A DNA stretch of 64,000 bases, from assembly GCA_036365515.1 (NCBI GenBank), contig CM070874.1:43337083-43401082 (forward strand), given 5' to 3'. The notes beneath the pieces are model-generated. The model made no database searches and was not told the origin of the DNA. It saw only the letters and a list, made by a program, of their open reading frames with translations. Source of the DNA: Torymus aiolomorphi. Lineage: Eukaryota; Arthropoda; Insecta; Hymenoptera; Torymidae. The position numbers and the translations under genes are program-made. Of this stretch, positions 1 through 13,585 are shown piece after piece; within the stretch, counting starts at the first letter, position 1; every line of letters begins with the position of its first letter.

Positions 1-1346
1 ATAATTGATGTTCTGATAATCATTTAAATAACAGAAGCAACGCTGTCACAATTTCAGGTTAAGAAACAACCATATAATAATAATTAACAAATCATGAGCA
101 TCACCGTCGCTGATAATTAACTGTTAAAATATAAAGCTTATAATTATTTAAGAATGCGCGGTATTGTATAGCAAACGTTGCGCGACGTATAATCGGAGGA
201 TAATAACGTTGTGCAACGTTGTGTAAATAAACAAATATAATAACTAAAAATAGTTAAGGAGTTGATTAGCAACAATCATCATAACCGACCAGGAATTTAA
301 TAATATTAATAACAATAATTTATAACAAGAGCTAAAGATAAACAATAAAACGCAAGTATAGATAATTAACAACAAATTTAAAAACAATCTCGAGTTATCC
401 GGATAATTGGTTATTCTTGGAGGTACTGACGTGTAATAACAACAATTGTTTATAATTAAGTAGTTTTCCGGGACAATAGTAACCAAACGTTGCTCAACGC
501 AAATTGAAGGTTAATAATATCATGCAACGTTATAAAGTTAACGAACTACGACCAATCCGAGAATGATTAATATCATTTGCAATAAATAAATAAAGCCATT
601 ATTATGCAATTATCAACGGTATTTACTAGAAATTAGGAGTTGTGTAATAAAACGTAATTTGAACATACAATTGATTAATAATATCATAACTATTGGTTTA
701 TTGATTAATAATGTTAATGGTACTGATAAATAATACTAAAAATAATTGCAATTTGATAGACAATTAAGACAATATGCAACAATGTTATGCAACGTATAGT
801 TAATAATGATAACATATAAACCTAACTTGAGAGGTTAATAAAGATTAATTAAAACAATTAAACTGAGTAATTAATAAAGTTATTAGCGATAGTTTATCAT
901 TTAGTTAACAATTTATTGTTTTAAGCACTTTTCGTTAATAAATTGAGATCATTATGATTAATAAGGAAGAGACCGGATAAATAAATAAAGTAACAATAAA
1001 TTACCGGTGATACAAGTTGCATAATATGTTGATTAATACTATTATTAATAATACGTCATTAAACGTAATCTAACATACATGACAATCTGTTGCAGAGTAT
1101 TCTAACGGACATTTTATTCCAAGAACCCCTAGGTAGTAAACAATTCCATGAAATTACGTAATAGGTAACCGGCCAAAAGGGGAACCAATAAGAGAAGCAG
1201 TATCTCCTACCACAGAAGAAGGGGGCGGAGCCTCCTTTCAGATTTTGACGTCCTACAGCACTTCCACAGGCTATAGATGTATTTCAAGTTTTTACCACCA
1301 GAGGGAGAGGGATCATCCTCAACGGCTTTCAGGTCCGCGCTCACCA

Positions 1347-1380
1347 TATAAAAGGGAGCCCAGTACACCGACGGGCAGTC
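1347..1380 (+). promoter_or_regulatory. TATA box + CAGT initiator pair
   Basis: TATAAAAGG at 1347-1355 is followed about 30 bases later by CAGTC at 1376-1380. That is the spacing of an insect TATA/Inr core promoter. No convincing ORF follows. It may be the relic promoter of a mobile element, and the minisatellite at 1476-1660 would lie in its transcript. Confidence 0.4.
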
Positions 1381-1475
1381 TCGCTTAGAGAAATAATCCG
1401 ATCTTGTACCTATCAGCATCCACGTATCTTCAAGAATTACGCTGAATATATATATAGTTATATCAAGATCAACGC

Positions 1476-1660
1476 ATTTTCAACGATTTTATATCAAGTT
1501 TCAACGGTTTTCATCAAGTGTTAACTGTTAACAAGTATTAACAAGTTTCAACAATCTTCAACGAGTTTCAACAAGTTTGAACGAGCTTTAACCAGTTTCA
1601 ACGAGTTTGGACGAGTTTCGAGAAGTTTCAACGAGTTTTCAACAAGTTTCAATTACTTCG
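1476..1660. repeat. Degenerate ~10-12 bp minisatellite (TTTCAACGAGT-like)
   Basis: About fifteen imperfect head-to-tail units resemble 'caacgagttt' or 'caacaagttt'. Unit length drifts between 10 and 12 bases, so the array is old. It starts about 100 bases after the TATA/Inr pair. Confidence 0.75.
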
Positions 1661-3030
1661 ACGATCTTTCAATGAGTCAACTACATTCATCAACAACAAG
1701 TTAACAACAACGAAAGGATCAACAACCTCACCAATCGGAGGAGGGAGAGCTGTCCTGCCCAAGGTTTTTGAGGCTGTGGTTTTCCTTGGGACTTCAGGGT
1801 GAATACCAGGACAACGGGTGATTGAAATTGGGTCCACGGCCGTCCATATCGAAGGAAGAACCCCAATCAACACCGAATCCGACGGATAAATCAGATAACA
1901 TATAAATATATATATATATTTGCAAATCGTCTCGTCTTTAAGGTCGATTAAGAGATTCGAGTCATAATAGCCAATTTAAGGATCGATAATTTACAACTTA
2001 ATACACTCTTTATATTTAACTCTGTGTTAAAGAATAACGAATTAGATAAGATTTTAGGAAGTTAAGATTATTAAGATAATTAAGATCATTTGATATAAAT
2101 TAGACTTTATTTTTAATATTTCAAATCATAATAACTAAATTCAAGGATAAATAATTTACGATTTAAAGTATATATTAATTAACTGTTTATAATTAATTCT
2201 ACATTTTAAAAGCATAATAAGGTAGATAAGTCTCTAAGAATTTAAGATATAAGATTAGTAAGGTTACTTAATACAAATACGTAATAAATTCTCTTTTAAG
2301 GATTTTGAATCGCAATAACAAATTCAATTCCTTCAATTAACTTTTATATTAATTTTCGTACTTTTTACATAGCATCTAGTAAAGATAGATAAGATTTCTA
2401 AGTTAACCAGTTAATAATTAATAATTTTATGTAATAACTAATACCATCCACGAATGTAACATCAATTATATCTTTGATTAATTTAATTTAAATTTATATT
2501 TGTGCATAAGACGACAGCGTAGTCTTTAAAATCAAAATTCAAACTATAAAATAACAATTTATGTCACTTAATTTATAATTTGAGAAAGTGTAATAAATTT
2601 ATTTCTTGTGCTATTTGTACTTTTGTACTTAATTGGACGACGATCCCACTACCTATATAAAACCCTAGGGCCATTCTAGAATTTCATTTGTCAAATATTA
2701 CATTCGCTTGCCGCTCTATATTAAAGACTTTAGTTAATGGCCACTGGGTTCGTAACAACGTTGCATCTCTGCGCATGCAACACGGCGCAACATCTGAATG
2801 TATACGCCTCTTTAATATTATTATATTACAAATGCAATAATTACAATAATGTAATATACAACAACATGTCAACATAATACAAAATACAATTTACATATTA
2901 CTACAATATCTGTATTCAAAACTTAATCTAGTTCGCATTTAAAACTCTAGTCCCTCTAACTTTAGCAGACGCAATTGACGCGATTCGAGATTTTCGAGAT
3001 ATACTTCGAGATTTTCGAGAAAAAATCAAC

Positions 3031-6000
3031 ATGGCGCCGAACATGTCTGGTTGCATTTTATATAGAGGGATATGTATGAAGTTTGGACAATCTCTTATTA
3101 CAATTTTTAACAGATGTCCCAGTAATCAAGTATCCCCTTTGTGTATAATGCCAAAACGATCGTTACAATCTTTATCGCTAAATAAAAAGATAAGACTTGG
3201 TAAACATATATTAAGTACTGACAACAAACTTACACATTCAAGAAATAGCTATTCTAACCTGCAAACTGTCAGTGAAAAACAGCAAAAAAATTCTCTAAAA
3301 GAAAATAAAATGAGGATAAACAATGCAAATGGTGAAAAGGAAGCATGTGTAATTAAAGTTGAATATCTCGACAGTCCTGTCAAGTCAGAAAGTGATAAAA
3401 AAGATTATAGGTACTTAATTTAACAATATTTTGTAATGTATAAGAAAATTAGGCATTTTAAGCCAAAATCAATATGTTAAAATGTAATTAGTTATATGTA
3501 CTTACAATATATATAGGCACTATTTCTGATAAAATGGCCCAAGTTATAATCTGTAAAGCTATTTTACTCAGAGATATTGCATTGCCAAGATTTTGACTTT
3601 GTTGTAACTTTCTGAAGTTACTGCTCGATGAATTTTCATGGGACAAGACTTCAATTACTTGAAACTCTTGCAGTTATGGCCCAAGGAGTTGGAAATATTA
3701 AAATTTTTTGATTAAATTAAAAAACCACTTTTAATTGTTTAATTTTAAGAATTTTTATGATTTTTTGTGACTTTTGTCATTTTAAAATTAATGTACACAG
3801 AAAAAATTTAAATTTCCAACTCTTTGAGCCATAACTGCATGAATTTCAAGTAATTTAAACCTTGAAGCATGAAAATCAATAGAGCAGTAACTTCAAAAAA
3901 TTATAACAAAGTCAAAATCTTGGTAATGCAATATCTCTGAGTAAAATAAGTTTACAGATTATATCTTGGGCCATTTTATCAGAAATTGTGCCAACTTATA
4001 ATATATTATTAGTATATATAACTAATTACATTTTATTGTATAATGATTCTAACAACAGCACACTTATGTAATATGTAATGATTCTACTGGTCTTGCTGTC
4101 CAAATGGTTAATATCTAAAACTTTTAATTTCTTCAATGGAGAGATTAAAAGTTTTAGATATTAACCATTTGGACAGCAAGGACCCCCGTAAACAGAAATA
4201 AACAGAAATAAACCAAAATATTAAAAAAATAAATAAATAGAAATGTGTCTACAGCTGTTTCTGCTTTTTTTCTCTCAGTGTAACTGTTGGATATTGCTAT
4301 GAGGGACTTTAAGCTTATAGTAATATATTTTAGTTAATTCATATTTTTGTCATCTTTATTTCTATTTATTTTTTTTTTTATTATTTTCATTTTTTCTGAA
4401 TATTTTTCTTTTTCTTTACTCCTAATGTTCCAATTCACATAGAAATTCAACAAAAAATTCAGAAAAATAATAGAAAAAAACATTAAATTTATCTGACAGG
4501 GTTGATCTTTTGAAAGGATCTTTAAAAATATTAGTAAATAAATTCATATACTGACACATGTGAAATGAATTTTTTTTCTTTTTAACATAGGCTTTAAATG
4601 CACTTAAAATATGAATATTTAATTCATTTTTGCAGGGTTATAAGACTAGAAAATGGTATAACAGCATTATTAATTTCTGATAAGGAATCTCTTAAAAATG
4701 AAATAAGCTTGCAAAATACAGATGAACAAGGTATAGATTATTTTGACTCATCTAAAAAATATTTTATTTCATTAAAATTTATTTTAACAGAAAGTAGTAT
4801 GAGTAATACAGATGAAGAAAGTGAGGAAAGTGAAGCAGCAAGTCACAGTAACGATTCAGAGAATGAAATTGATGAAATGATGGAATGTGAAGCTGACAAA
4901 GGTTCTACTCTTAAACAAATAAAAAACGAAGAAAAAATGGTATCTATTCTTTGAATTAATATATGTACGCATACTTTTATTTCTAGATTTTTGGAATTTT
5001 TAATAATTTATAGGCAGCTTGTGGCTTATGCATTGGTGTTGGAAGTTTTAGTGATCCTATTGAAATTCAAGGAATGGCTCATTTTCTTGAACATATGGTT
5101 TTTATGGGTTCTGAAAGATATCCACAGGTAGCGACCAATTCTAAGTTTAATGGTTAAATACTTCAAAATTTTCAATTTTTCTAGTAATATAGATAGGATT
5201 TTTTTTAATTTTAGGAAAATGATTTTGATACATTCATCAAAAAAAGAGGTGGTTCTGACAATGCTTCAACCGATTGTGAACAAACTACATTTTATTTTGA
5301 AATACAAGAAAAGCATTTGTATCCTGCCATGGATCGATTTGCTCAATTTTTTATCAATCCCTTAATGAAAAGAGATACAATCACTAGAGAACGTGAGGCT
5401 ATTGAAAGTGGTTAGTATAATGTAGAATGTTTTGCTGCAGTAAATATAAACATTTTTCTTTTCTTGATTATTTCATTTATTTTTGTAGAATTCAAGATGG
5501 CTTTGCCATCAGATTCTTATAGAAAAGAGCAGCTTTTTTGCAGCCTTGCAAGAAAAAATCATCCTGCTACAAAATTTTCATGGGGAAATTTAATTACTTT
5601 GCGTGATAATATTGATGATGATAGATTATATTTAGAGTTACACAAATTTAGAAAAAGACATTACAGTGCTCATCGAATGACATTGGCTGTTCAAGTAAGT
5701 TTAAATACAGAAAAATCCATTCATAAAAGATTTCAAATTAATCTTTTCAAAGAAACGTGCATGTAAAGTTTAATTTCTCATGTCTGTACATCAGATACAA
5801 AATATCTTATTCTTCTATTCATGCTAAGGTGTGCTTGAAGTAAATTCTTGTATTAAAAACTTGTGTTTAATTGTATTTCTGCAATCTATTTTGTCCAGTT
5901 TTGCATTATCTTTATTTTTTGAGGCTCGATTATCATTGGATAAATTAGAACAATATGTTAAGGATTGTTTTTCTAATGTACCTGTAAATCACTTGCCAGC

Positions 6001-8888
6001 AGAAGATTTTAGTGAGTTTAAAGGCAAAAATTCATTTGATAGTCCAGAATTTAGAAAAATATATAGAATCAAACCTGTCAAAGATGTCTGTCAGGTAAAT
6101 TATAAACATCATAGAGTAACTAAAATATTTATAATATTTAAAATCAAATTTCAGGTAGAACTAACATGGGTAATGCCACCCTTGCATCATTTATATAAAA
6201 GTAAGCCTCATCAATATCTATCGTGGATTATTGGTCATGAAGGGAAAGGTTCATTAATTCATTATCTTCGCAAAAAGATGTGGTGTCTTGACATCTTTAG
6301 TGGCAATGGTGAGGGTGGTTTTGAACATTGTTCAATGTATGCTCTTTTTAGTCTTTCTTTAGTACTCACGGATGAAGGTAATGAGCATTTTAAAGAGGTG
6401 TTAGAAACAATATTCTCTTACATAAATATGTTACATCGTGAGGGACCACAAAAAAGGATATTTGAAGAAATTCAAGAAATTGAAAATATAAACTTCAGGT
6501 TTTTAATTAAAATTAAAGTAATGTTTTAAAATTCTGTATATACCAGCAAATAATATTTATGTATTCAAATTTTTCAGTCTTGCTTACAAAATTTTGCTTT
6601 TATTATGATGGTATTAATAATATGTAATATTAATATTGTACGTTTTTTCAATTTATTTTTATGTAATTTCTAGATTTACTGATGAAGAGGACCCTGTCGA
6701 TTATGTAGAAACACTGTGTGAAAGCATGCATTTTTATCCACCTACAGATTATATTACCGGCAGTGACTTATACTTTGAATACAATTCTGAATCTATTAAG
6801 GAGTGCATTGAAGCTTTAAATGTAGATAATGTCAATATTATACTTTTTGATAAAAAATTTAATGAAAAAGACTTTCATAAAGTTGAACCATGGTTTCAAA
6901 CAAAATATTCAAGTAGTGAAATACCCAAAGAATGGATTGACTGCTGGAAAAAAATCGAACCTTTACCTGAATTTCACTTACCAAAGCCCAATGCATTCAT
7001 TACAAGGGATTTCAATTTAATAGACTTGCCAAACCATATACCTGATTATCCTATTAAAATTTATCATAATAATAAAGTTGAAATTTGGCACAGAGTAGAT
7101 CCGAAATTTCGTCTTCCAGAGTGTTATATATATCTTGATTTGCAAACACCCCTTGCCACTGAATCTCCTAAATCGTGAGTTTATTGCTACTACTTATAAA
7201 AATAGATATTTCATTTGCTAATATTTTTAAATCTGCTACATACTTTTACAAAAATAGTTCAAGCATCTTGAATTTATTTGTTGCTATATTAAAACATCTA
7301 ATGGTTGGAGATTTATATGATGCCATAGCTGCTGAATTAATCTATCAAATTGATGTAAGTGACAATGGTATTGGTATCAAAGTATATGGTTTTAATGAAA
7401 AACTATCTGTAAGTGTTCATATTCATAATATTTTTTATTAAAAACATTTACTGCAATAAATTTCTTTTAAAATATTTTTAGCTTTTGCTAAGTTTAATAT
7501 TAAAATACATAGCACTGTGCCATAAACTAGTAACAGAAGAATTATTCGATATAATAAGAAAAGAGATACTAAAATACTATTATAATGTCTTTATTAAACC
7601 TGCAAAACTGACAAAGTACAAAAACAGTCTTATGTTATCTGATATACTAAAAAGTAATCTTATTGCTCCTTTTATAACTATTCTATCCTTTCTTTCTTAG
7701 AGAAGTACGATTATCAATTTTAACATCAGGGTTTTGGACATCAACTGAGAAATATGCAGCTATTTCTCATATAAACTACAATGAATTTGTAAAATTTGCT
7801 GAGTACTTAACAGATCATATCTATATTAAATGTCTTTTACAAGGCAATATGACACAAGATCATACATTAAAAAATATTTTGGAATGCATTGAACCTTTAA
7901 AGTGTGATCTATTAGAGCCCAGCAATGGTCCATGTATAAAAGTTTATGAAATACCATATGGAGAAAAATGTTGTCAAGTAAAAAATTTTAACCCCACTGA
8001 CTTTAACTCTGTTGTGACCAATTACTATCAATCTGGTCTCACTTACATCAAATTATCTGTCATTATTGATCTTTTAATGGTGAGCCAAATTAATATTTGA
8101 TAACTAACTTTATGTTACTTAAAATAATATAATACTGTTAATAAATAAATATGCTATCTTTTTTATTAAAGATGATCATGGAAGAACCATTATTTAATCA
8201 GTTGAGAACTCGAGAACAATTGGGATATAGTATTTTCTGTTTATTGAGAGATACATTTGGTGTTCTTGGATACTCAATTACTGTATATACACAAGCTCAC
8301 AAATTTACTACAGAATATGTAGATGAAAGAATCGAACATTTTATAAAAGATTTGATTGGTACCTTAAAAGAAATGTCTAATGAGGAGTATAATATTGTAC
8401 AAGAGTCTTTAATTAAGTTAAAACAATGTACTGATATACATCTCAAGCAAGAAGTTGATAGAAATTGGAAGGAAATTACACATGCGGAATATATGTTTGA
8501 TAGAGTTAACAAGGAAATAGCTGTCATAAATTGTATAACACTTGATGAAGTTCACCAATGGTTAAGTGATCATGCAGTTGGTGGCGAAAATTTCAGAAAA
8601 TTAACGATTCAAATAGTAGGAACTGCCAGTTCTGATAAAGATAAACATCAAGGTAAATATTTTTACAATGTTTTCAAACAGGTTTGTGTTTGATCAAAAA
8701 ATTCAAAAATTTAATTTAATTTTGCAGATGAAGGACATACTAATTCAAGAGAAGAAAAGTATTGTTTGAACTTTCTTTCCAATAAAAGTAATGAAAAATG
8801 GGCAGAAGGTTATTACATCACTGATATTGAAGGCTATAAAAAAAATCTATCTTTATATCCAGTTCATCAAAAGAAAGTATTAATATGA
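3031..8888 (+). CDS. Nardilysin (M16 metalloendopeptidase), 13 exons
   Basis: Zinc metallopeptidase of the M16 family (insulysin/nardilysin type), which cleaves peptides before basic residues. Exons I infer: 3031-3410, 4636-4939, 5014-5127, 5215-5410, 5489-5694, 5924-6094, 6155-6498, 6674-7174, 7258-7408, 7482-7615, 7701-8079, 8172-8652 and 8728-8888. All have GT..AG borders, phases agree, and the sum is 3522 nt (1173 aa), close to the roughly 1150 aa of known nardilysins. The inverted zinc motif HFLEH lies at residues 251-255. A Glu 77 residues after the second His (about 332, split between exons 4 and 5) is the expected third ligand. An acidic Glu/Asp/Ser stretch in exon 2, before the catalytic domain, is the nardilysin hallmark that separates it from insulysin. 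The first Met gives a short basic N-terminus; a downstream Met (MPKRS, 3150) could give a second form, as in mammals. No stop or frameshift is seen. Confidence 0.95.
3516..3992. mobile_element. Foldback/MITE palindrome in nardilysin intron 1
   Basis: About 190-bp arms face each other: the left end begins GGCACtATTTCTGATAAAAT and the right end is its near-exact reverse complement. The A/T-rich centre is unpaired. There is no coding capacity. The flanks are both AT-rich ('acttacaatatat' on the left, 'acttataatatat' on the right), but a clean target duplication is not certain. Confidence 0.75.
4092..4180. repeat. Perfect 37-bp-arm hairpin in nardilysin intron 1
   Basis: Bases 4092-4128 and 4144-4180 are exact reverse complements separated by a 15-base loop (outer ends CTTGCTGTCC / GGACAGCAAG). 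It lies inside intron 1 on the transcribed strand, so it would form a long stem in the pre-mRNA. It could be a small MITE relic or a hairpin RNA precursor; perfect pairing favours a recent inverted duplication over a conserved miRNA. Confidence 0.7.
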
Positions 8889-8893
8889 ATAAA
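8888..8893 (+). terminator. Nardilysin poly(A) signal overlapping the stop codon
   Basis: AATAAA starts at the last base of the TGA stop (TGAATAAA). A GT-rich stretch follows within 60 bases. If this signal is used, the 3' UTR would be only a few tens of bases. Confidence 0.5.
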
Positions 8894-8984
8894 ACTTATA
8901 TTTTATATATTTAAAAATAGCAGAAATTTTGTATATTATTGATATCTATTTTAATAGTACCTTTCGACACGGGTGTGAAAGTTG

Positions 8985-9708
<724 letters not shown>

Positions 9709-9962
9709 TGTAGGGACTGCGATCTTCTCTCTCTCTCTCTAACGGAGAGAGTGGGGGGAGTGGCCATGTTGCGGTCGGCGAGAAGCGGCCTGCGCGCGGC
9801 AGTCGTTGCTCGAGTCTACGAGCGTGCGGATGTGTGTTCGCTGTACCTCCTCATCTTAATACTAAACCTCGTTAATTGTTACTCCCGATTCTATTACTTT
9901 CTCTCTCCTCTCCCATTCCTATTACTGGAACGTGTGGAGACGTGGGTGTCCATATTCCCACA
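9709..9962 (-). mobile_element. Solo LTR of the E1-type gypsy family
   Basis: Starts TGTAGGGACTGCGATCTTC and ends CCATATTCCCACA. Along its length it is the reverse complement of a diverged form of the E1 LTR at 24232-24486 and 29986-30240. Shared blocks include the CT-run, 'catgttgcgg', 'gcagtcgttgctcgag', 'cgagcgtgcgga' and 'ctcgttattgttactc'-like sequence. In the reading sense of E1 the LTR would run 9709 to 9962. No convincing duplicated target flanks it and no internal domain is attached. Confidence 0.7.
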
Positions 9963-12484
9963 TTGCTTCTCTTCTTCTGCGAATCGTGGCTCGGCGGCTC
10001 GCGCGCGCGCCGTCCGCGGCCCGCCGGCCCGCGCCGTTCACGATGATCCGGGCGCAAGCGCCGTAAAGCATGACTGCATGATGATTTGCAATTTGACATG
10101 TTATAAAATTTTTTTATAAATAACAATTTAATAATGATTAAATAAAATTTAATTTACAAATAAATTATATTAAATATTATTAAAAGTTAATAAATTCTTA
10201 CAATTATTTGATTAAAAAAATAATAATTGAAAGAAATAAAAAAAGATATAAATTGTTATACAAGAAAATAAATAATAATAATTAGTTATGTAGTCATATA
10301 TGTACAGTTAGTTAACTTGATATATCATATCACTTTTCGACTGTATGCAACCATTATATTAATTTTCATATTCACTGTAAAATAATATATTGTGTATCAA
10401 AGGTGTACTCAACGTTGGATTTAGCAGACCGAGTATTTATAAGTACAAATCGAAGACAAGTTAGCACGAGGCTCCGCAAACTCGCGATATAAAAAAGCCC
10501 ACCAGCCCTTGGGTGCACACGATATTATGTTTTCTGACAGTTTTTAATTTTCGAGTAATTTATTCATCATAATCAATGTATCAATAAAGGTTTAAGAAAA
10601 AAGACGCGGTGATATTTATATCAGACAACTAAATTGTCAGATGGGTGATTTTAAAGAAATTTTTGAAATTTATACATATTGTTTTACATTTATATACATT
10701 TATATACACTTCCATAAAATTAAGAAAAAAAAGTCTTATATAGCGAAAATTAAAAAAAATATATTAATGCATATAAATGTATATATCTGTAAAAAAACTA
10801 AATATATGTATATTTACAAAAATACAAATCTTCAATACAACTATTCAAAATGTAAGAAAAAGTATATAAATGTAAATAAGTGAAAATTTTTGTAAAACAA
10901 AACTTATATAAATGTATATAAACGTATATAAACGTAAAAAATGTTCCAATTACAACTTTTATAAACACTTATTATATAAGTTTATATACATTTTTTTACA
11001 TTTATATACATTTTCCATTTCCATCGGGGATGTAACGCTTTCTTCGCACGAGCGATGCGAGTGAGAAAAGTCACGAGCTAAAAATCATATTACGCACCAG
11101 TTTCGAACCGTATTTTATACCACGAGAGCCGAATAATTATGTTAAAGTTATGATTTTGAGGTTACAGTGGTATAAAATGTTTAAAGTTTAGTATATAAAA
11201 ATTTAAAAAAACATGGCAAGAAGTCCATAATATTCTCATTAAATTATTTTAATATGATATGTGATATCGATATTTCCAATACCATTTCCACCTAACGATT
11301 AAACTATAGAAAATGCGGTGATTAAGGGAATTAAGCCCTACGTCGACAGATGATCTAAAAATCTTATGGGAATACATCTTTTACATTTTTCGGAATGTTT
11401 TTCCTCTAGTTGAAAGTTTGTAAGTTTATGCAATTTGTTTTTAATTTTTATAGACGAGAATTTTTCTAATATTTATTTTTGAAAAGAATTCCTTTCGTGT
11501 TCTGAATAGCTCCCGTTTGTAATTGACAGTATCAGATTTGGAAAATATTTTAAACGACTTTATATTTAAGATATTCCTTGAAGGAAATGGCCACATTATA
11601 TTTAATAAAATATCTATATAACATTTCACCATTCTGATAAAATACCTCCCCTGTGGATAAAAAGATGATGCAGCAATCTCAAAGTAATGGATCAGGCATA
11701 AAAAACGTAGTATCGATTTTTAAAATTGAAAAATACAAAAATCGACCCTGCGTTACCAAAATGATTGTTAATTCTACTTAAATTCATGGAATGTTCATTA
11801 ATATGTTCTGCTCTCAGTTAATACGTGTTTGCATAAATAATTTTAACATATGTTTTACACATTATTTCAGTAATTTAATTTCATTAATTATTTAAAAACA
11901 ATAGAAATAATATGCAAACTCGATATTATTCGATGGAAACCGAGCGGGAAGGTGGCAGATATTTTCCATCAGGATAGGATAGGAAACACAGGAATATTAG
12001 GTTAAGGAAGAAAGAGTGATCAACATTTTTAAATATTCCTAAGTACATGCACTAAAAATTAAAATCTTTTGCCTGTAATCAGATATTTTTTCATTTCAAT
12101 AATCTACAAAAAGAAATGCAAATTAGTTACCATGCGAAACTATTCACCACAATTTATTACAAAAGATAAAACAAAATTATAAAATATATTGCTTTATGCA
12201 CGTTACTACAAGTAATTGTTATTAATTTCAAGTTTATATCTATTACGTGAATCAATACTGAATTCAAGTACTTTCTGATTATCTGAACAAAGTATTATAA
12301 TCTAAATCATTTATGAACGTAAATATGGATTATAAACAAAAAGACGATAATTGATACGGCATGACAGCGCTCATACCCCAAGAACTATAGAATAATTTAG
12401 TATAAATGCTGTCTTACAATTTAATATAGTATATACATGCAATGTAAAAAAAAATCGTAGTGTATAAAAAGTGACATTATATTT
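9963..12484. other. AT-rich region without a supported gene
   Basis: Contains a short GC-rich patch (9985-10050), AT-rich low-complexity sequence with repeated 'ttatataca'/'tgtatataa' words (10650-11010), and the second copy of a dispersed repeat. 'atataaaaaagccc' near 10490 and AATAAA near 10583 could be relic promoter and poly(A) signals of a degraded LTR, but I cannot find its ends. Confidence 0.5.
11035..11164. repeat. Dispersed ~130-bp repeat, copy 2
   Basis: Homologous to 8985-9119 in the same orientation, with scattered substitutions and small indels, ending at the same 'gattttgaggtta' edge. Confidence 0.7.
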
Positions 12485-13183
12485 TGTAACGGGGTAGGTT
12501 TTCCCCTCAGTGCCGCAAATCTCCAAAGCGGAATTGCCGATGAACGGCGCAGCGGTTGACAGGCGCGAGCACTGGCTCATGCCAACCCTCGGCGAAATCT
12601 CCTCGCTCTCGCCGGCGCGCCGTCGCTCGCCGTCGGCTGCCTTCGTCGGCAGTCGTACCTACCGGCGTTACAACGCGCGACTTCGCTGTCGCGCTCTCTC
12701 TCTCTCGTGCGTGCTGTCTCGGATGCTCAGAGTCGCGCGAGTATTGTGTATTCGCGCCCGCGGAGGCCGGTGGTATTCTATACCGCCGCGCCACCGACTA
12801 GGAAAAGGGATCCGGGAATACGCGCCAAATAATATACGAACGCGTATGAAAAATAAAAGAAGTTTATTGCCCCTCGGGCGCAAGGATTAATATACATGCG
12901 GCGCGTACGCAGTGTACGCGCCGATTCCGGTGGTGCGCCCGCGCTCTAGGTACGTGTGCGCGCAGTCGCACACACGCACTCGCAAAAGCGGCCCGCACCG
13001 ACGTTGGTCGATCGCCGCGCACGATCGACACACACGCGCGCGTCGGTGAGCCTCGCGCGCTCGCGCGGGAGTCGCTCTCCGGACGCACGTCGTCCGCGGG
13101 GAGAGCGCGCGTTCGCCTGGCCAGGTCTTACCTTCTAGACGCAGCGAAGTCCGCGAAGGATTGGCCGAGCGGCTTAGGCGGCG

Positions 13184-13233
<50 letters not shown>

Positions 13234-13585
13234 CGCTGCTCCGGTTGCCGGCGGCGTTTCGCAGCCTCTCTCTCTCTCGCTCCGCTGCTCCGGTTGCCGG
13301 CGGCGTCTCACTTACTCTCTCTCTCTCTATCTGTTCTCCAGGGCACTCACGCGTCCGTTTTCGGGGAACAGGCACTCGGGCTGTGGCCGAAACGCTACTG
13401 CCTGCCTGCTTCTTCGTCGGCACGCGCAGTCATCTCTCGGCCTTGCTCTTCGCGCGAGGTTGAGAGATGTTTACCTTTACCGTATTTGCGCGTGCCGTCG
13501 CGGTGTGCTGAGACTCACCTCGAGTCTCATCGGCGCACACCGATACACACACACATGCGCGCACGCACACGAGCCGTCCGTTACA
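12485..13585. mobile_element. Solo LTR (1.1 kb, TGTAACGG..CCGTTACA)
   Basis: The GC-rich block starts TGTAACGG and ends with its exact inverse CCGTTACA. It is flanked by ATTT on both sides (12481-12484 and 13586-13589), a 4-bp target duplication. Base composition is sharply different from the surrounding AT-rich DNA. It holds a CT microsatellite at about 13187-13231 and a repeated block 'ccgctgctccggttgccggcggcg' at about 13233 and 13281. The many short Arg/Ser-rich frames on both strands are composition artefacts. No internal domain is present, so I call it a solo LTR of an unidentified retroelement. Confidence 0.7.

Larger units (their letters stand above)
1..3030. other. AT-rich intergenic region
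   Basis: Apart from the promoter-like site and the minisatellite listed separately, I see no convincing gene here. The open frames are short, lack recognisable motifs and lie in AT-rich sequence. The last 60 bases before the nardilysin start carry two near-identical runs of 'gagattttcgaga', possibly part of the 5' UTR or promoter. Confidence 0.6.

Noticed and set aside
1087..1871. Possible LTR with TGTTG..CAACA ends
   Set aside because: Only five bases match, flanks show no duplication, and no internal domain or second copy exists.
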